Source of the DNA: Peromyscus leucopus
Taxonomy: Eukaryota; Chordata; Mammalia; Rodentia; Cricetidae
Assembly: GCF_004664715.2 (NCBI RefSeq)
Contig: NC_051069.1
Location: 14,074,226-14,138,225, forward strand
DNA length: 64,000 nucleotides
Direction of reading: 5' to 3'
This document shows, in pieces, positions 36,978 through 48,900 of this stretch. Under the pieces are notes generated by a model. It had not been told where the DNA came from. It did no database searches and worked only from the letters and a program-made list of their open reading frames with translations. Numbering within the stretch: the first letter of the stretch is position 1; each line of letters opens with the position of its first letter. The position numbers and the translations under genes are program-made.

Positions 36978-39900
36978 ATGATGTAGTATTCACTGTGCTA
37001 AGGGGGAATGGGTGATATAGGTGATGTAACTCAAGGGGTTATCATTGTAGATACAGTGTATAGGGAGAGGATTGAATGTGCCCTCAGAATAGAGAATGGT
37101 GGTGGCCTGGGAAAAGGAAGCACTGAGAACAAGAGAAAATAGTGAGAAACAGAATTAGCAAGACTCGATTGTTTGCCAAGAAGGGAGGTCTTAATGACTC
37201 AGGTTTCTGTCTTGAGCATTAAGATTGGCAGAACTATGGAGGGGTTTGAAGTAGGGAGAAGAAGAGGAAGAGGAAAAATTGGAGATATCTCACAGCAAGC
37301 ACCAAACAGCTGAAGGTAAAGGCCTAGTGTTCAAAAGAAATGTCTTTCATTAAAAGGATATATTTGCAATTTATGGCCTTTATAAGCTAGTCAAACCAGG
37401 AAGAAAAAAAAAAAACGAATGGGAATACAGAAAGTGAAGAATGTGCCTAGAATAAGCCTCAAAATTGTGTGTCATGACTGCCCTAGTTCTGTCCCCAATC
37501 TCAGTGAATGATATCACTCTACTATGTTGCCCAATCCATTTTTTTCCTTGCCATTGAAGTTGCAAATTGTGTTGGTTCCATTTGTTATTTCTATTTGACA
37601 TGGGAATACCAGATGCCTTGATATATTGCCTTTTATTATCTGGAGAATGGGTAGACCACCAAGTAAAACATCTGTTTTGAGCTTTTGAAGTAACATAAAC
37701 AACATAAGGTTTTTTCACCTTGGAAAACTTCAATTGCCACAGAATTTAATGGACTAGGAACTCACATTTTTACTTAGAAAACAACTTTGGAGTTACCCAT
37801 ACTAAACACTGTCTGGATCAAGCATGTGATCCTAGATACTCCTGCTTCCCTTAGTAAAGGTGAATACTATTCAAGCTGTTGCTTACTGCTACCTCTTTGA
37901 ATTTAACAAGAACATTTTGAAGGATCCCCATTGAGCCATGGTTCTCAACCTTCCTAATGTTGCATCCCTTTAATACCCAAGCCATAAAATTATTTTGTTG
38001 CTACTTCATGGCTGTAATTTTGCTACTATTATGAATGCTAATGTAGATTCCTGATAATGCAAAATATCTGATATGTGACCCTCTGGGGGTCAAGACCCAC
38101 GAGTTGAGAAACACTATCCTAGAGAAATTGTTCTCAATCTCCTTTCAGTATTACCTACAGGCCATCCTCAAATCTCAGGTCGTGTCTTGTCTGATCAAGA
38201 GGTTGGCTGCTCTGGATTAGGTTCTCTGGCACGTTGAAGACATTGGCACTCTTAGTTTATTTCCTCCTTCCTACCTTAGCTGGAGTGGTCAAGGATGGAA
38301 GGGGTTTAATTTCAAGCTGTGTCTGAAGGCTTCTGGTACACAAAAGCCTTATACCATACGGTGAGCATCTTAAACCTTAGAGGCTTTAGGAGAGGAAGAA
38401 TAGTCCACCTCCACTCTGAAGACTAAATCCAGGAAATTGATGTCCTTTCAAATCCCAAAATAAGCAATCCCATTTAAAAACAAAAACAAAAAACCATAAG
38501 CCTTTTATGAATTTGTTCCACAACTAGATAGTCACTCTTGTATTTTTTAAGTTCTGAAGAGAGCATTAAAAAAATGTTTTGACTTCTTTCCTTCAGATCC
38601 AAGCTCTCATTATGTGATTACCCTGAAAGCATTCAACAATGTTGGTGAAGGCATCCCCCTTTATGAGAGTGCTGTGACCAGACCTCATACAGGTAGGGCA
38701 TCCTGTCACTTTTGGTCATCTGCACTTTTCCAACTGTGTGTGTAGAGTATGACCCAGGGGTCTCCCTGATGGGTGTGCATGAAGGAAAAATACATAGCAA
38801 CTTGGAGTGCAGACTTGGAATGAGTAATAGGCTGGTTTTCTATGTACAGAATTCTGTTAGTTCCTCTTTTGCTTATTTAAACTATTGTCTGTCATGTAAG
38901 CTATTCTTTGTAGATATATACATGTTTTTAATCTGTTAGAATTTAGCACATATAGTTTTGAGAAAATTAACAGTAGTTTTTTGTCTTTTAGACATGGTAT
39001 AACTGTAATGAATCAAAAAATGAAAGGCACTAATAAAATATATATTCATATATATATACACATACATATGTAATATAAGTTACACATCGTAACATAGCAA
39101 TAAGTATATGTATGTTTGGTGAAGCTAACATTTTTTATAGTTAGATATCTGAATTGGTTAGGAAAGTATTTTTTTGTGTGCCCTTCATAAAGTTCATATA
39201 AAGGGATAGAATCAAAGGCATTACACATTTGATCAGTTATAGTTATTACAAGAGATCGGTAGTCACTATTTTCTTTACATTTTAAATATCTTCAAAATAA
39301 TATATATATAAAATTTCTGTACTGTTGTAAAACTTCTAACTTAGATCTGAGTGATAAAATTTATTGAAGTTGGTATAATAGAGTTGTGAACTTTTTAACA
39401 GTCCTAGAACTGGGAACTATAGAGATGGCTCAGTGGTAAAGAGCACTTGTTCTTTCAGAGGACCTGGATCCTACTTGAAGCACCTTCATGGTGGCTCACA
39501 ACCATCCATAACTCCAGTTTCTGACTCCCTCCTCTATCCTCTAAGAGCATGAGGCACACACATGGTGCACATACATACATGCAGGCAAAACACTCATAGA
39601 CATAGTTTTTATAAAGAGTCCTAAATACAAAATAATTCCTTTTTATAAATGCGTTTCTCCATTTGTTGACCATTACTTTGAGTCAGTATTATAAGCTGTC
39701 TTCAGGATGCTTTAAGTAACTGTACAGACTTGGCAGTGTTCTTACAAAGATAATCTTTGTCCCTTTTTTTAAAGCCTCTATTTGTACACACATCATTACT
39801 CCATGTTTGATAATTCTGGCCTGTGTACCTACAACTTAAAAGTTGTGTTAGAAATAGTTTTAGTGTCCTAGGAAAAAAATTCAAAAAATGACCTTTACCT

Positions 39901-42900
39901 TCTTAAATTGAACTACCATAGAAAAAAATTATTTTCTTTGACATGGTTTAAGAATACAGAAATATAAATGTACAAGGAAATGCTTCTAAGCCATGTAACC
40001 TGGTTATTTTACCCAAGAGTTGGCATACAAGATATTCCTTAAAGACTAATTATTTCTGTGTCTGAAGCTTCATTGTAACTAATTAGTATATATTCTGACA
40101 TGTCTTAGAACAAAGCCCTGTAGACTGCCCCTCTGTTATTTTTAGTATTCATTGTGCAGGAAATATACATATGAAGACTGTTTCTTTAGTGTAGCAATTA
40201 TTCATAAACTGTGCTGTTTCCAATTTTTAGTTATATATAAAACCATTCACTATAACTATATGGGGAAACATTTAATATAAATGAGTATGTGTATATTTAG
40301 AAAACCTACCTATAAATTAGAAAAACCCAGAGGTCCCATTGTACTGCACTCCAGCTGTGGCCCTTGATGATTTATTTATTTATTTGTTTGTTTGTTTTTA
40401 CTCACTCTGGTCTGTTTTGCAATAAAGAATGCATTTGCTGCATTGAACACAGAATATAGTATGTTCTTCCTTTTATCAAACAAGTATTGTGATCTCTAAA
40501 ATTTGGCAGTGATAATTATGGCATTATAACTGATGGGGACTTGTTCTCTACCTTATTCTGACTGCTGGAGAAAATACAGTGGACAGTGCAGCCTGGTGTC
40601 AGTTTACCTTCTCTTAAGGATTTGGTCAGCTGTGAGCCATATCTCTACTGCCTCTGCACTCAAGATAACAGCAGGTCTGGATTTGCTTAACCATAGACCT
40701 GACATTCAGCTTTGAGAAATGAACCATCAGATGTCCAGTGATGGACATTAGTAACTCAGGCCTCATGCAGTCATAGTTAGTAGAATCTCAAACAGACCAT
40801 AAGCTTTTTATTGCTTGTTTGGAAATTAGAATACTCTAGATTAAGAGCAGTTTTTTGCTTTCTTATGATCATTTGACAGCAGGTAATGTTTTCAATTAAT
40901 TCAAAGAAAATACAAGCATGTGTATGTTAACACAATCACTCAATTATCATTTCTTAATGTTTTTAGAGTTTGGTTGAAAAAATAGTTAAGTACTAATTTG
41001 CTTAACTTTTTCCTACAATTCTTTTCCTTAAAAGAAAAAAGAAAAAAAAAAAACCAGTAGAAGTATTCTCCTGAATGGATGAGGGCTATCTATTAACTCT
41101 GGATTTTCTTTCTTTTTCTCCATTTCTCATCTTTCATTCCATTATATTCCCCTGCATTCCCTTTTATTTTTGTTTATGTTAAAATGCCACTTCCCTTTCT
41201 TAATTACTTTTTACCCAGACACTTCTGAAGTTGATTTATTTGTTATTAATGCTCCATACACTCCAGTGCCAGATCCCACTCCCATGATGCCACCAGTGGG
41301 AGTTCAGGCTTCCATTCTGAGTCATGACACCATAAGGATTACATGGGCGGACAACTCACTGCCCAAACATCAGAAGATTACAGATTCCCGCTACTACACG
41401 GTTCGGTGGAAGACCAATATCCCAGCAAACACCAAGTACAAGGTACTAAACATTTGCCCTGGGTGAAAAAGGCTAATCAGTGGTATTTTCTTGTTTTAAA
41501 GTTCTTGTTTCATACTTTTCCAGAATGCAAATGCCACAACTTTAAGCTACTTGGTTACTGGTTTAAAACCAAATACGCTCTATGAATTCTCTGTGATGGT
41601 GACCAAAGGTAGAAGGTCAAGCACGTGGAGTATGACAGCTCATGGCGCTACCTTTGAATTAGGTATGTGTAGTGCAAATCTGTGTCACATGGCATTTCTT
41701 CCCTTTGTACACTATGAAAGCCTGTGGGAGTTCACACTATTGTGCCACATCCTCAGCCATGGGACATCTTATCACCTGCTTTTACTATGCAAGAGTAGTG
41801 CCCATATATTGACATCTCTGCAGAACCAGGGGACAACTGCATTTGAGTTTTATTGGCCATTTCAACTATTTTGGATTTTGGGGTCACCTAGCCAGAATAT
41901 TAGTAAACAACAGAATAGTATAATGCAAGACAGCCTAGGTTTTAAATTAAGAGACTTGAATTCAATCTCAGGTCAACCATCTACTGACTGTGCTCATGAG
42001 TATGTCTTCTAATCCCTCTGAATCTCAGTTTCTTCCATTTTGGGTGGGGGTGATAATCACCCCCTTTTCTACTTTAGAAGATTATTATAAGGTAAAATGA
42101 GGAACAGATGGAAAAGCTTGTGGTTAGATACAAGAGATTATTGTCATTAATCCTGCTTTACTGGTAAATTGAAATTGAAAAATGAAGTGACCTGCCCTTG
42201 ACCATGCAGTTGCCCAGCCATGCTTGCCCAGTCTGAACACTTTACTGGTAGCCCAGGGCTTCTTGGAAAACAGCTCTCTAAGATCCTTAACTGAACTAGC
42301 CGTTGGTGTTTGTAAGTACACGAGATGGAGAAAAGATAGCCAAGCAGATTTAAAGAAAAAGTATGCTGCCAGCCTTGAGATCTGTTTACCTTTTGCTGGC
42401 TTTTTTAAAGCCCATTCTTTCACTTCCCTTGGGCTTTGCTGGGATGAGGATATGAATGACCTTGGGAATCTCTGTATTCTGGCCTACTTCTGGCATAATG
42501 AAAAGCTAAACTTAACACATTCTGTACAAACTAGTCTGGCCATTCTGCACAGTTGCTTGGAATTTCTACAGGAAAGGGGACTGAGCTGGAGAGTTAGGAA
42601 TATAGTACATAAAAGGGTAAATTGTCATTAGTTTGCTTACTTTTCTGTTTATTTTGGTTTTTTGTTTGTTTGCTTGCTTAATTTTTTTTGTTTGTTTGTT
42701 TTGGCTTTGTTTTGAGACAGGTTCTCACTGTGTAGCTCTAGCTGTTCTCAGACTCACTATATAGACCAAGATGACATCCAGCTCACAGAGATCCCACCTG
42801 CCTCTGCCTCTAGAATGCTAGGATTAAAAGTGTGCACCACCACACTCAGGTCCTCTATTTTAAGAAAATGTCTTTGCTTTACTTCCAGCTTATTGACTAA

Positions 42901-45900
42901 TAAGTGAAATTTTTGTTTTCTCTTAGGATGTTTGTTTGACTGGGCTTTTCCACCTTATATTGCAACTCTAGTATTTTAGGAAGTGACAATTTGAGGGAAT
43001 ACTTGATTTGAGTATTTACCTACTCATACATTACATTTAAAGTTCTCAGGTATAATGTAGAAAAGCCATTCTCTTTTGTTGACTTTTCTGATGATGAACA
43101 GCTTTTATTTAGAGCAGTAATATCAACAGTTGGTGGTAGGCTTTCAGTGTAAGCTTAAAATGAAAAATACGAAGTTGTAAATTTCTTCTTAGAGGGAATT
43201 GAGCTTTTAAAAGCCATATTTGACTTGAGGAGCCAACTCTAAGCAAGAGAGAAAACTATTTCACACTTTAAAATGTCCTACCAGATAAGTCAAATCCAGT
43301 GAGAGAAAGCAAGCTGGGACCAGTTATGTAACTGCTCTCAGTTTGGTGCCCTGACCACACAGGCCTCTCTAGGTTGTCATAGCCTTAGGGAGTTGCTGAT
43401 TGTACAATGCCAGACAGAAGTGTGTGCTTAGAAACAGTGGCCTTTGACTCTGGGGAGTATATATCTCTGACTCCAGCCCACAGGCCCATTTTCTGTCCTC
43501 ATAGTATTTGTTTGGTTTGGTTTGTTTTTTCCTTTGACACTTTGTGTAGTCTTCTTTTTATTAGACATGGTTGGTTACACATAGACTTGAAGTATTGAAG
43601 CCAGGGGATTTGTCTTTGCTCTATGCATCTACTGTGCCTTATCAATGAAAAGAGTTGGAAAATTGTGAATTACATTGAAATGGACAGTATTTGTTGTTTT
43701 GTAGTTCCTACTTCTCCACCTAAGGATGTGACAGTTGTGAGTAAAGAAGGAAAACCTAGGACCATAATAGTGAACTGGCAGCCTCCCTCTGAAGCTAACG
43801 GCAAGATTACAGGTGAGAGCCTTAGATGATGCACTATTCCAGGCAAGGGCTGTGTTGTCAGTAGAAGTGGGAGTGTGCGTAGAGAGTGCTATGAGCCATG
43901 TTGGTCCTTGAAACTGGAACAAGGAAGTGCAGTCTGCCCAAAATAGCATGGAATTGAGTGGCCAGCCAGTGGTTTTGCTTAACAGTATCTGGTGGGGCTG
44001 GAGTATGCTAGACAGCCTTTGTTCTACTGCAGCTAGATGAGTATGTTTATTGTCCATAAAGCTGTTCATTCCCCAGGTGACTTGCTTTGAACTTGTGTGT
44101 TTAGTTCTGCTGGGAATTACCTAATACATATAAACTGCTTTTCTACTTTAAAGTCCCCCAAAAACCCATTAAGCTTTTAAGCCACCAATACCCCAAAGCC
44201 TGCTATTTCAGGTTTCTGTGCTCTTACTACTAGTGTTAAAAGGTTAAATTATCCTAGGCCTATGAAGGAACTGGGGATTTTTTCCCCTTGGACTTTAGAG
44301 AGAAATTTCCCATAATAAAGAGGATACTGACTGCTGTTTGGAACCTCTGCCACATTAGGAGTGTTCTGAAGAACCATTTACCCTCTGAAATATGAGGAAG
44401 ATGGCCTAAAGACTGAGAAAGAGAAAGTGTTTCTTAGCATTTTGTTCCTGTAACTTTGTTTTTTTGTCTGTCTGTTTTGGGACTTTTGAGACAAGATTTT
44501 TCTATACAGCCCTGGCTGGAACTTAATCTGTATGTAGCTCTGTCTCACAGGTTCCTGTAACTTTGAATAAGATGTCCTTTTCCATAAATTCTAGTCTTTA
44601 TATCTTATTTTTTTTTAGTTCCTACTTTGCCTCTTCTGTAAAAGAAATACATTGACTCGGGTTACATTTTACTTTGTCTTTTAAAACCTTGAACAATAAA
44701 TCATATTGCTTCAGTGTGGGTCAAGTAGGCTTATGTTTGGGAGGCTTCCTGCCTCGTTGTGGGGATTGAGTGCCCCCTGGTGGAAGTTTCTATGGCCTCA
44801 CCTGCCCCAGTTTTAGAACTTTGTCAGAGGTTTTCCAATCTGCCAAGCATTTTTCTCTTAAAAGAAAATGATGACTTTGGTTGGAGCTAGTTGAGCTTTG
44901 CATACCATTACTAAGTATCATAACTATATTATTTTAAATCTAGGCCCTCATGGTGCTTTATTCAGATATTATATCATAGGCATTTATTGATTCTGATTGC
45001 AAAAAGGAAAACAGAGGTATTTCTTTTCCTATTTATTGCTTTGGACAGGTTACATCATTTATTACAGCACAGATGTGAATGCAGAGATACATGACTGGGT
45101 CATTGAACCTGTTGTGGGTAACAGACTGACTCACCAGATTCAGGAGTTAACACTTGATACACCATACTACTTCAAAATCCAGGCCCGGAATTCAAAAGGC
45201 ATGGGACCTATGTCTGAAGCTGTCCAGTTCAGAACACCTAAAGGTAAAGCTCCCTGAGCCAAGGGTTTTAATATGCTGTCTAAAGAGAAGGACTGCAGCA
45301 TATAGAGACTGTGAGTAATGTAGAAAATGCTGGTAATGAACGTGCCAGCCTCACTGTGAAGACTTCTAAAGAATTCCTCTCCTACCCACTGACTGCCAGA
45401 TCGGTACTCTCCCAATCCACATAGATGGGAACTTTGGCTCTGCGTATCTGGGCAGAAGAATTGCAGTGATCTCATAGTTTTATCAGGGAAGCCAGAAGTG
45501 ATTCTTTTGGTTTCCATAATACTACATATTATTATGACAGATGTTTTTTCAACACATGCAGGCTCTTAACATAAAAAGTTTATATGTTAACCTATGTAGA
45601 GGACCAGACTGGAAGGGGCCATTTATGTAAAGCTCAAGAAAATGAACATAAAATAGTAAACCAAGCAAGCTTAGGTAATAAAATTGAGTTGGGTACTGAG
45701 TCTGTGGAAATGTGGAAATCTAAACTTCTTTTCTATTGTCAATTTATTTGGAAGTTCGTGGGAATTTTATTTTTTCCTTTAAAACCTCTGTCTGTCCATC
45801 TTCAAAGCTGGTGATACTTGCTCTTATTTCCTCTTCCCCTGTGCTTGGCCTGTCAGCGGACTCCTCTGATAAAATGCCTAATGACCAAGGTAAATGAGAA

Positions 45901-48900
45901 GACAGTCTCTCTCTCTCTCACTTCTCTCTTTTGTGACCTATTATTAGCGTTTTGTTACATTTTCCCCTGGAAATTAGTACCATGTGCTAAAAACACACAT
46001 ACTTATTGGCCAAAGTGGAGTTGAGTCCATGTTTGTCGCCCTTGGGTTATTTGAAAAGCTGAGGGATTCATTTAGAAGCCAAATCCACTGGTGGAAGAAA
46101 ACTGAGTTGAGAAGCTAATGTTATAAACAGGTTAAGGTGTTAAGATGCTAATGTTATAAACAGTGGTAAGCGTTTGAGGCGTAAAGTGACCAGTATACTA
46201 ACCTTCCTTATTTGTAGCTTTTAGGAGAAGTTAATATCAAATTCAACAAATACGTAGACATAAATCTTGTTAAATAGGTGCTTATCTGTAACCAAGAATT
46301 TATTCTTTTTGCAATATGTTAATTTATAGCTCTTTATTTCTTCTCTCAAATATTAAATATGACTATTTTATAAAAGGATTAAAAAGTATAAGGCATGAAC
46401 ACTTACGAAGCATGAGCCTTGATGTCACCAGTCTTGAAATCATCGGTCAGCACTTTTTTCATTGTACTTGCTCTGGTGGCATGGTAGCTGTACTTTGTGG
46501 TTTTTATCTCTGAGAATTTCCATACTGCAAAAGAATGCTAAAAGTAAATTTGATAATTGCTTTCATAGTTTAAGAGTAGAAATCAGAAATACAGGATTTT
46601 TGGAAGAGTCAGAGCTTAAAGTATTGAGTTCATGACTTTGGACATGTGTTTGTATTCAGTAACCTGGGAGAAAACTGTAGGCATAGTTTTTTGTGAGTAT
46701 AGAAGCATGAGATTTCACAGATCATTACATTGTGTATGCAGAGAATATAAATGTGCTCTTCTCTTTCCCTTCACTTGGTAACTATTATGCAACACTTTGG
46801 TGTTCATGCCTCTGGTATTCAAAATTTTTTCCTGTTGGTATTTTGGTTACTAGATTTACCCTTTGAGTATCTTGTTTATTCTTTAAATGTTAAAGAAAAT
46901 ATTGGGAAATATAGGAATATAAGCCAACTAATAATCTTGGCAAAGCATGTTCATTGGCAATTTTTTCTTTTAACATGATGCAGTGCTCTAGAAGGTTTAA
47001 TTTAAATGTAGCCTACATAATGATCCTGAACATTTAATTCTGAAGAACCTTAAAATGCTAAGTATCTCTACCAATTAGATTTTGCCTGAGGTCATAACAT
47101 GAACAACAACTGGAATCTTGATGTGTAGTGTGTGTCGCTTGGGAGAAATGATAGCCTCAGAAGTAAGAGGATAAAGTAATAAGTATGAACAATGAAAAAG
47201 GGGTCAGGGACTAAATTAAATTAGAATATGTCCTAGAAATCCTGAGACTATACCAGAAGAGCCAAGAACTTCTTTCTTATATAAGGTTTTGGCTTCTGAG
47301 AACATATCAAACATATTTAGCCTCTAGATTTATCCTATTAAATGAACTACTTACACAACCTTAGATTTGGGTTTCTTTTGTTTCTTTTAAACTGTGGTAA
47401 TTTATAAGAGGAAAGAGGAATTGACATTAATGGTAAAGTTTTACAGAAATAAATTTAGTTTATGCACTTCTAGTCAAGCTTTATTTGTGAATATACCTCT
47501 CAAAAATGTTTACTGGACCTCCATGTACTCTGCCTCCATAAAGGGAAGAGTATATTCTTCCCTGAATTTATTATGTTTGTAATAGTTAACATTTATGGAT
47601 CATTTATTATACTCCAAGCAGTATTCACAGTGTTTCATGGTCTTAAAATTCCATTTTAGCCTCACAGTAGCTAATTAAAGTAGGGATACTTTAGTATCCC
47701 TGCTTTAACTTAAGGAAACAGAGGCACAAAAGACTAATTAAATAACTTGCCCAGTATCTAAGTACTGCTGTGTAGTGGAGCTGGTGTTCAAGGGCCATCT
47801 CTTAGACATTGTGTGCTATTAACTGGAAGGAGCAGCTTTTGTTTGTCATTCTTGAGGGCCCCTTTTCAAGAGCTTGCTGCTCAAAACTTCTGGCTACTAA
47901 CTTTGAATTGAGGAATACCTCAATTCAAGGGCTAGGAAGGGCTTCCCCTAGGCAGTTTTGCCATAAATGTGAAGAAAGAGACTGAAAACCAAGAATAAGG
48001 ATTATCAAACAAAAACCTGGTGTTTCTGTCTCCTGAGGTCTGCTGCTGGGGAGACCCTAGGCCCGAGTCAGCAGCCTCACTTACTTGAACCTGTGACTGT
48101 GAGATCAGAGGACAGTGACCTATGTAAGCAGCTAGAAGGAAGGCTTGTTTTTTCTGTTTTTAATGCTTAGGTAACAGAAAAGGAAGTGAGAATATGAACC
48201 TCTGCTTACCTTCCTGCTGTTGCTTAGGTTAACTTTATACTTGAAAGGGCAACTTCATAATCTGAAAAATATAGCCAGAACAGTACTGACACTAGCCAGG
48301 TTAGATCCACATCACCAAGTCCTTGGGTGAATACAGTTGTTTGGTACAAGCATCAGCCTCACTTATTCCCTTGGCTCCTTTTGTTGTAAAAGAAGCTACT
48401 TATACCACATGTCCTCTCTGAGCATCACTTCCTGGGCTAGAGAAATGGGGGCTGGGGGTCCCCCACTTCTGAACAGCAGAGTGGTAATCTGCTCATGGCC
48501 TAGAAACAGGCATCAGTCTTCTAGATACTTCCTTGCACAGAAAGCTGTTTCTGTTTACCTTGGCACACAAACTGTTTTTGCCCATTATTTGTGTTTCATT
48601 TTGTTATAGAGTAGACTGAAATGTTTTGTTTTTAGAAAATATTCACTAGCTGTAAAGTGGACTATCACACCGACATGTTAGGTTGTTATTGACATGATTT
48701 CTTCTGCTTCAGCCTTAGGATCGACAGGAAAAGGAAGCCGACTGCCAGACCTAGGATCTGACTACAAACCTCCAATGAGTGGTAAAGCCCTCTTGAAGGC
48801 TTTTTCAGCTTGCTGTGCACATTTTGCAGTCTTGCTTAAATTTTCAAATATGTTTTATAGCTTCAATGTTGGGTTATTGCATGTTAATGTAGTTTATTTT

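Larger units (their letters stand above)
34192..38596 (+). other. Neo1: Neo1 intron between exons 8 and 9
   Basis: This 4.4-kb intron contains an old L1 3' end split by a young B1, a B4-type SINE, an antisense B1, a degenerate sense B1 with a trinucleotide repeat, and a URR1 remnant. An A run at 37400-37412 has no identifiable source. Confidence 0.85.
38693..41218 (+). other. Neo1: Neo1 intron between exons 9 and 10
   Basis: This 2.5-kb intron contains a TA-rich stretch near 39040-39075, a sense B2/B3-type SINE (39410-39605), a short TTTA/TTTG repeat (40374-40400) and an A-rich run at 41033-41053. Confidence 0.85.
41663..43704 (+). other. Neo1: Neo1 intron between exons 11 and 12
   Basis: This 2.0-kb intron contains a MIR-like remnant in antisense orientation (41936-42090) and an antisense B1 with a T/G-rich head (42652-42850). 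The rest is unassigned. Confidence 0.85.
45890..48712 (+). other. Neo1: Neo1 intron between exons 14 and 15
   Basis: This 2.8-kb intron opens with a CT-rich stretch, has a diverged direct repeat near 46110-46167, a MIR remnant (47585-47815), and two hairpins at 47675-47708 and 47901-47930. No young SINE is seen. Confidence 0.85.

Noticed and set aside
37380..37733. 117-codon open frame on the minus strand, next to an A run
   Set aside because: I considered a processed pseudogene, but the translation resembles no protein I know, the A run is on the wrong side for a minus-strand copy tail, and no target duplication is visible.
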